Below are positions 60,934-64,000 of a DNA stretch of 64,000 bases, one piece after another; within the stretch, counting starts at the first letter, position 1; every line of letters begins with the position of its first letter. The notes under the pieces are model-generated. The model searched no databases. It worked only from the letters and a program-made list of their open reading frames with translations, and was not told the origin of the DNA. Location: positions 62,001 to 126,000 of the forward strand of contig NZ_CP080531.1 of assembly GCF_024746835.1 (NCBI RefSeq), given 5' to 3'. This stretch comes from Mesorhizobium sp. AR02 (lineage in GTDB: Bacteria > Pseudomonadota > Alphaproteobacteria > Rhizobiales > Rhizobiaceae). The translations under genes and the position numbers were made by a program.

Positions 60934-63328
60934 GGTCGCGATCACCGCTGTCGTGGCCGCATTTTCCACCATGCAGGTCAAAGCACAAGATGTGTTGCCG
61001 GCCCCCGCGGCAACGGATTCCGCGGCGGCTCCAGCCGACGGCCGCGATCTGTATCTGGAAGTCTTCGTCAACGACGTCTCGACCGGGCTGATCGGCGCTT
61101 TCAGGCAGCTGTCGGATGGCGGCCTGGCTTCCACGCCAGACGAATTGCAGCAGGTTGGGCTGCAACCTGTCGAAAGTGCGATGGGTGCCGATCACCTAGT
61201 GCGGGTCGATCGGCTCCCTGACGTCTCCTATCGTATCGATGAAGCGACCCAACGTCTCTATGTGACGGCCACCAATGCGGCACGCTCCGCCCACGTCATC
61301 GACATCGCTCCGCAGGGTAAGCAGGACAGGCTCGAGCCGCAATCCGGCTTTGGCGGCGTGCTGAACTACTCCCTGTTCGCCAGCATCAACGATCTGAAGG
61401 ATCCTACCTTGCAGCTCTTTAGTGGCGTCTCAGGCGGTTTCGATGCGCGGCTTTTCAGCCCTTACGGAACGTTGAGCCAAGGCTTTATCGTTGGCCTGTC
61501 CGACGGCGAACTTGACGGCTTCACCCGGCTGAACACGACCTGGAGTTATTCCGATCCCGAGCGGTTGCTGACCTACAAGGCGGGTGACTTCGTCTCGGGT
61601 GGGCTGGCATGGACAAGGCCTGTGTATCTCGGCGGCTTTCAGGTCCAGCGCAATTTTTCCTTGCGTTCCGATCTCGTCACCTTGCCGCTTCCGAGCTTCT
61701 CGGGAACAGCTGCTGTCCCCTCCACGCTCGAAGTCTATACACAGAATGTGCGGACCTATTCCAGCGACGTCCCGGCCGGGCCGTTTCAGGTGACAAACCT
61801 GCCAATATTCACCGGAGCTGGCCAAGCCCAAATTGTCCTGCGCGACAGCCTCGGCCGCGAAACCACCGTAACGTTGCCATTCTACAATTCCAGCATGCTT
61901 CTGAAACGGGGCCTCCTCGACTTCTCCGCCGAGGTCGGCTCTCCGCGGCGCAATTTCGGTGTCGAATCGTATGATTATGACGGCGGCATCTATGGCTCGG
62001 CAAGTGCGCGCTATGGGCTGACCAACCGGCTGACACTGGAAGGCCACGTCGAAGGCGGCGAAGATCTTGTGAATGGCGGCGCCGGCATAGCGTTTCCGCT
62101 CAGCTATTTCGGCGCAGCCTCCATTGCTGCGGCCGGCAGTCGTCACAATGGCCAGACGGGCGCGCTCGTCAACGCCTCGCTTGAGCTGAGCTACGATGGG
62201 TGGTCGCTCTATGGCCGCATGCAGCGCGCGTTCGGGGACTACGAGGACATTGCATCGGTCACCGCCGAGATCAATGCTGTACCGGGTCCGAACGAGTTCC
62301 CGATCTTCACAGCCGGCGTTTCTCGCGCGCTCGATCAGGTAACGCTGAGCGTGCCGATGCCGCTTGATTTTTCAAACCTCAACCTCTCCTACGCGCACCT
62401 TAAGAGCGCCGAGGGAGAGAGCAGCCAGATCGTCGGCGTTTCGTACAGCCAGACAGTGTTCAAGGACAGCAGCTTCTATGCCACCGCCTTCACCGACCTT
62501 GACGACAAAAACAGCTTTGGCGTGTTTGCGGGCATCTCCGTACCGCTCGGCCGTGATGTCACCGCCTCAACCGGGGTCGCAGACGGCCCCGACGGCGTGT
62601 CGGTGGTCGCCGACATCGCCAAGTCCGAACGGCTGGAGAACGGCAGCATCGGCTGGCGTGCCAGGACGTCCGAGGGCGGCACACCCAACCGGTCTGCGGC
62701 CGCCAGCTACCGTTCACCATGGGCGCGCGTAGAGGCCGGCATCCAGCAATTCGACAAGAGCGTTCGCGGAACCGCGGAACTCGATGGGGCAATCGCCGTC
62801 GCCGGTGGCGGCGTTTTTGCCACCAACCACATCAACGACGCGTTCGCGGTTGTCGATGTCGGTGTTGCTGGCGTGGAAGTCCAGCACCAGAACAGGCGGG
62901 TCGGCGTCAGCAACCGGCAGGGAAAGATCCTGGTTCCCGATCTGAACTCCTACGAAGACAATACCATTTCCATCGACCCAAGGAACTTGCCGGTCGATGC
63001 CGATGTGCCGGAGACGCGCAAAATCGTCGTGCCGGCCGGTCGAAGTGGCGTCGTCCTTGATTTCGGCGTCTCAAAGGCTGCCGATGCGGCGCTTGTCTCC
63101 CTGGTCGACAGCAAAGGCACGCCGATCGCCGTCGGCGCCAAGGGCCGTGTCGAGGGCGCCGACGAGGAATTCGTGATCGGCTATGACGGCGAGGCCTATA
63201 TCCGCACCCTCCACCGACAAAATGCCGTGGCCATTGAATTGCCGGATGGCAGCTCGTGTCGAGCCGAATTCGCCTATCGAGCGGTACCCGGCCAACAGGT
63301 GGTCATAAAGCAGGTCATCTGTTCTTGA
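60905..63328 (+). CDS. Outer-membrane fimbrial usher protein
   Basis: An 807-residue usher, somewhat shorter than FimD. Signal-like N-terminus (VAITAVVAAFSTMQVKAQ), then an N-terminal domain (YLEVFVNDVSTGLIGAFRQL), a beta-barrel with plug (VQRNFSLRSDLVTLPLPSFS, AQIVLRDSLGRETTVTLPFY) and a C-terminal domain ending QQVVIKQVICS. It assembles and exports the pilus. The start at 60905 lies inside the chaperone gene, showing coupling. No frameshift is visible. Confidence 0.92.
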   Translation: MPTFRSRASRVAITAVVAAFSTMQVKAQDVLPAPAATDSAAAPADGRDLYLEVFVNDVSTGLIGAFRQLSDGGLASTPDELQQVGLQPVESAMGADHLVRVDRLPDVSYRIDEATQRLYVTATNAARSAHVIDIAPQGKQDRLEPQSGFGGVLNYSLFASINDLKDPTLQLFSGVSGGFDARLFSPYGTLSQGFIVGLSDGELDGFTRLNTTWSYSDPERLLTYKAGDFVSGGLAWTRPVYLGGFQVQRNFSLRSDLVTLPLPSFSGTAAVPSTLEVYTQNVRTYSSDVPAGPFQVTNLPIFTGAGQAQIVLRDSLGRETTVTLPFYNSSMLLKRGLLDFSAEVGSPRRNFGVESYDYDGGIYGSASARYGLTNRLTLEGHVEGGEDLVNGGAGIAFPLSYFGAASIAAAGSRHNGQTGALVNASLELSYDGWSLYGRMQRAFGDYEDIASVTAEINAVPGPNEFPIFTAGVSRALDQVTLSVPMPLDFSNLNLSYAHLKSAEGESSQIVGVSYSQTVFKDSSFYATAFTDLDDKNSFGVFAGISVPLGRDVTASTGVADGPDGVSVVADIAKSERLENGSIGWRARTSEGGTPNRSAAASYRSPWARVEAGIQQFDKSVRGTAELDGAIAVAGGGVFATNHINDAFAVVDVGVAGVEVQHQNRRVGVSNRQGKILVPDLNSYEDNTISIDPRNLPVDADVPETRKIVVPAGRSGVVLDFGVSKAADAALVSLVDSKGTPIAVGAKGRVEGADEEFVIGYDGEAYIRTLHRQNAVAIELPDGSSCRAEFAYRAVPGQQVVIKQVICS

Positions 63329-63342
63329 GGCGAGGACGAACA

Positions 63343-64000
63343 ATGCTGCGTTTCGCTATGCTGTCGGCCGCCCTGCTCTTGCCGACCGTTGCCTGGGCCC
63401 AAAGCTGCAGCTTTGGCGTATCGGCGATGAATTTCGGGTCGGTCGACACGCTTTCCGGTTCACCAAGCAATTCAACAGCCACGCTCAGCGTAAACTGCTC
63501 CGGATTGTTGTTGCAGCGCATCCTCATCTGTCCAAATCTGGGTACGGGCAGCGGCGGTGCGACGGCTTCGGCTCGTCAAATGCTGAGCGGCGCCAATCAT
63601 CTCAACTACCAGCTTTATTCGGATTCCGCGCGCTCGGTGGTGTGGGGCTCCTATGCGTGGCCGTATCCGCCGACGGCGCCGGGCTTTGCGCTGACGCTGA
63701 GCGTGCTCGGCAGCGGTTCAGCCAGCCAGACGATCTATGGCGCGGTATTGGGTGGACAGGCGATCGCGGTGCCGTCGACCTATCTCTCCACATTTTCCGG
63801 GAGCCACGTCGAGTTCCGCTATCGAGCCACTCCCAGCAACGATTGCAGCACCAGCGCAGGCTCCGTCGACAGACCCACATTCACGATCAACGCGATCGTT
63901 CCGGCCAATTGTCTGCTGGCAATCCAGAACATCGATTTCGGATCAAACGGCATTCTGGGCGCCAATGTCGATGCGACTGGCGGGGTTTCCATCACCTGCA
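63343..64000 (+). CDS. Spore coat U domain protein with two domains (pilus tip), 3' end outside window
   Basis: Frame open from ATG 63343 to the window edge, about 219 codons. Signal peptide (MLSAALLLPTVAWAQ), first SCPU domain (CSFGVSAMNFGSVDTLSGSP and HLNYQLYSDSARSVVWGS), and the start of a second one (NAIVPANCLLAIQNIDFGSN) near residue 180. A two-domain SCPU protein at the end of the operon corresponds to the tip adhesin of Csu-like pili. GAGG lies before the ATG. Last part is outside. Confidence 0.88.
   Translation, partial: MLRFAMLSAALLLPTVAWAQSCSFGVSAMNFGSVDTLSGSPSNSTATLSVNCSGLLLQRILICPNLGTGSGGATASARQMLSGANHLNYQLYSDSARSVVWGSYAWPYPPTAPGFALTLSVLGSGSASQTIYGAVLGGQAIAVPSTYLSTFSGSHVEFRYRATPSNDCSTSAGSVDRPTFTINAIVPANCLLAIQNIDFGSNGILGANVDATGGVSITC

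Noticed and set aside
1..64000. CRISPR arrays, rRNA genes and insertion sequences
   Set aside because: No regularly spaced short repeats, rRNA sequence or transposase was seen; repeated sequences are palindromic intergenic elements or paralogous porins.

Overview
The window looks like chromosome of a Mesorhizobium-like alphaproteobacterium (Hyphomicrobiales, Phyllobacteriaceae). The DNA is GC-rich. It carries three Omp2b/RopA-type porins, the rhizobial order rpoZ-relA-pyrE-...-acpS-lepB-rnc-era, a TIGR02301 protein, an archaic (sigma-class) chaperone-usher pilus locus, and many short palindromic intergenic repeats of rhizobial type. The genus is inferred from protein style and gene order; no database was searched.

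Layout. 1-9.1 kb: mostly housekeeping genes (VOC protein, DUF559 endonuclease, cysS, SRAP peptidase, NUDIX hydrolase, dihydroorotase, YgfZ-like protein, HD hydrolase) with three unassigned exported or small proteins. 9.1-14.3 kb: a PAS-GGDEF-EAL signalling protein, a fatty-acid desaturase divergent from a LysR regulator, a membrane protein and a DUF3303 protein. 14.4-17.1 kb: a coupled pair made of an RLAN-RimK ATP-grasp ligase and a GNAT-C39 peptidase fusion, the most unusual enzyme system here. 17.2-18.7 kb: an ECF sigma/anti-sigma pair with a likely autoregulated promoter. 18.7-19.4 kb: a toxin-antitoxin operon. 19.4-23.6 kb: DUF2339 membrane protein, thioesterase, recO. 23.7-24.9 kb: porin 1. 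25.4-33.9 kb: the minus-strand core block APH-era-rnc-lepB-acpS-DUF2062-VOC-pyrE-relA-rpoZ. 34.2-42.8 kb: NYN protein, uracil-DNA glycosylase, HxlR with its oxidoreductase, GH25 lysozyme, smpB, dapA, lytic transglycosylase, alpha/beta hydrolase. 42.9-47.7 kb: an orphan tyrosine recombinase, porin 2, tRNA-Ser(GCT), a GIY-YIG protein and porin 3. 47.9-51.9 kb: TPR-sulfotransferase, HisC-like aminotransferase, MarR regulator, acylphosphatase. 52-59.3 kb: a leucine/isovalerate catabolic operon (tetR, ivd, mccB, a macrodomain gene, three tandem small secreted proteins, mccA). 59.7-64 kb: a pilus operon (SCPU subunit, chaperone, usher, tip subunit) that runs off the window.

How the genes fit together. 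Ivd and the MccA/MccB carboxylase would take isovaleryl-CoA to 3-methylglutaconyl-CoA, but mccA is split by one extra base near 58020, so this copy would not make an active biotin carboxylase subunit unless the base is an error. The macrodomain protein and the triplicated four-cysteine exported proteins sit between the two carboxylase genes and have no known role in that pathway. Porins 2 and 3 are near-identical at their 5' ends and divergent around tRNA-Ser, while porin 1 is a direct repeat of porin 2 about 20 kb away. Several regulators (LysR, HxlR, MarR, TetR, toxin-antitoxin) have visible palindromes or repeated half-sites in their own promoter regions.

Limits. Functions come from motif recognition by eye. 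Start codons were chosen from Shine-Dalgarno spacing, gene overlaps and the position of repeats.
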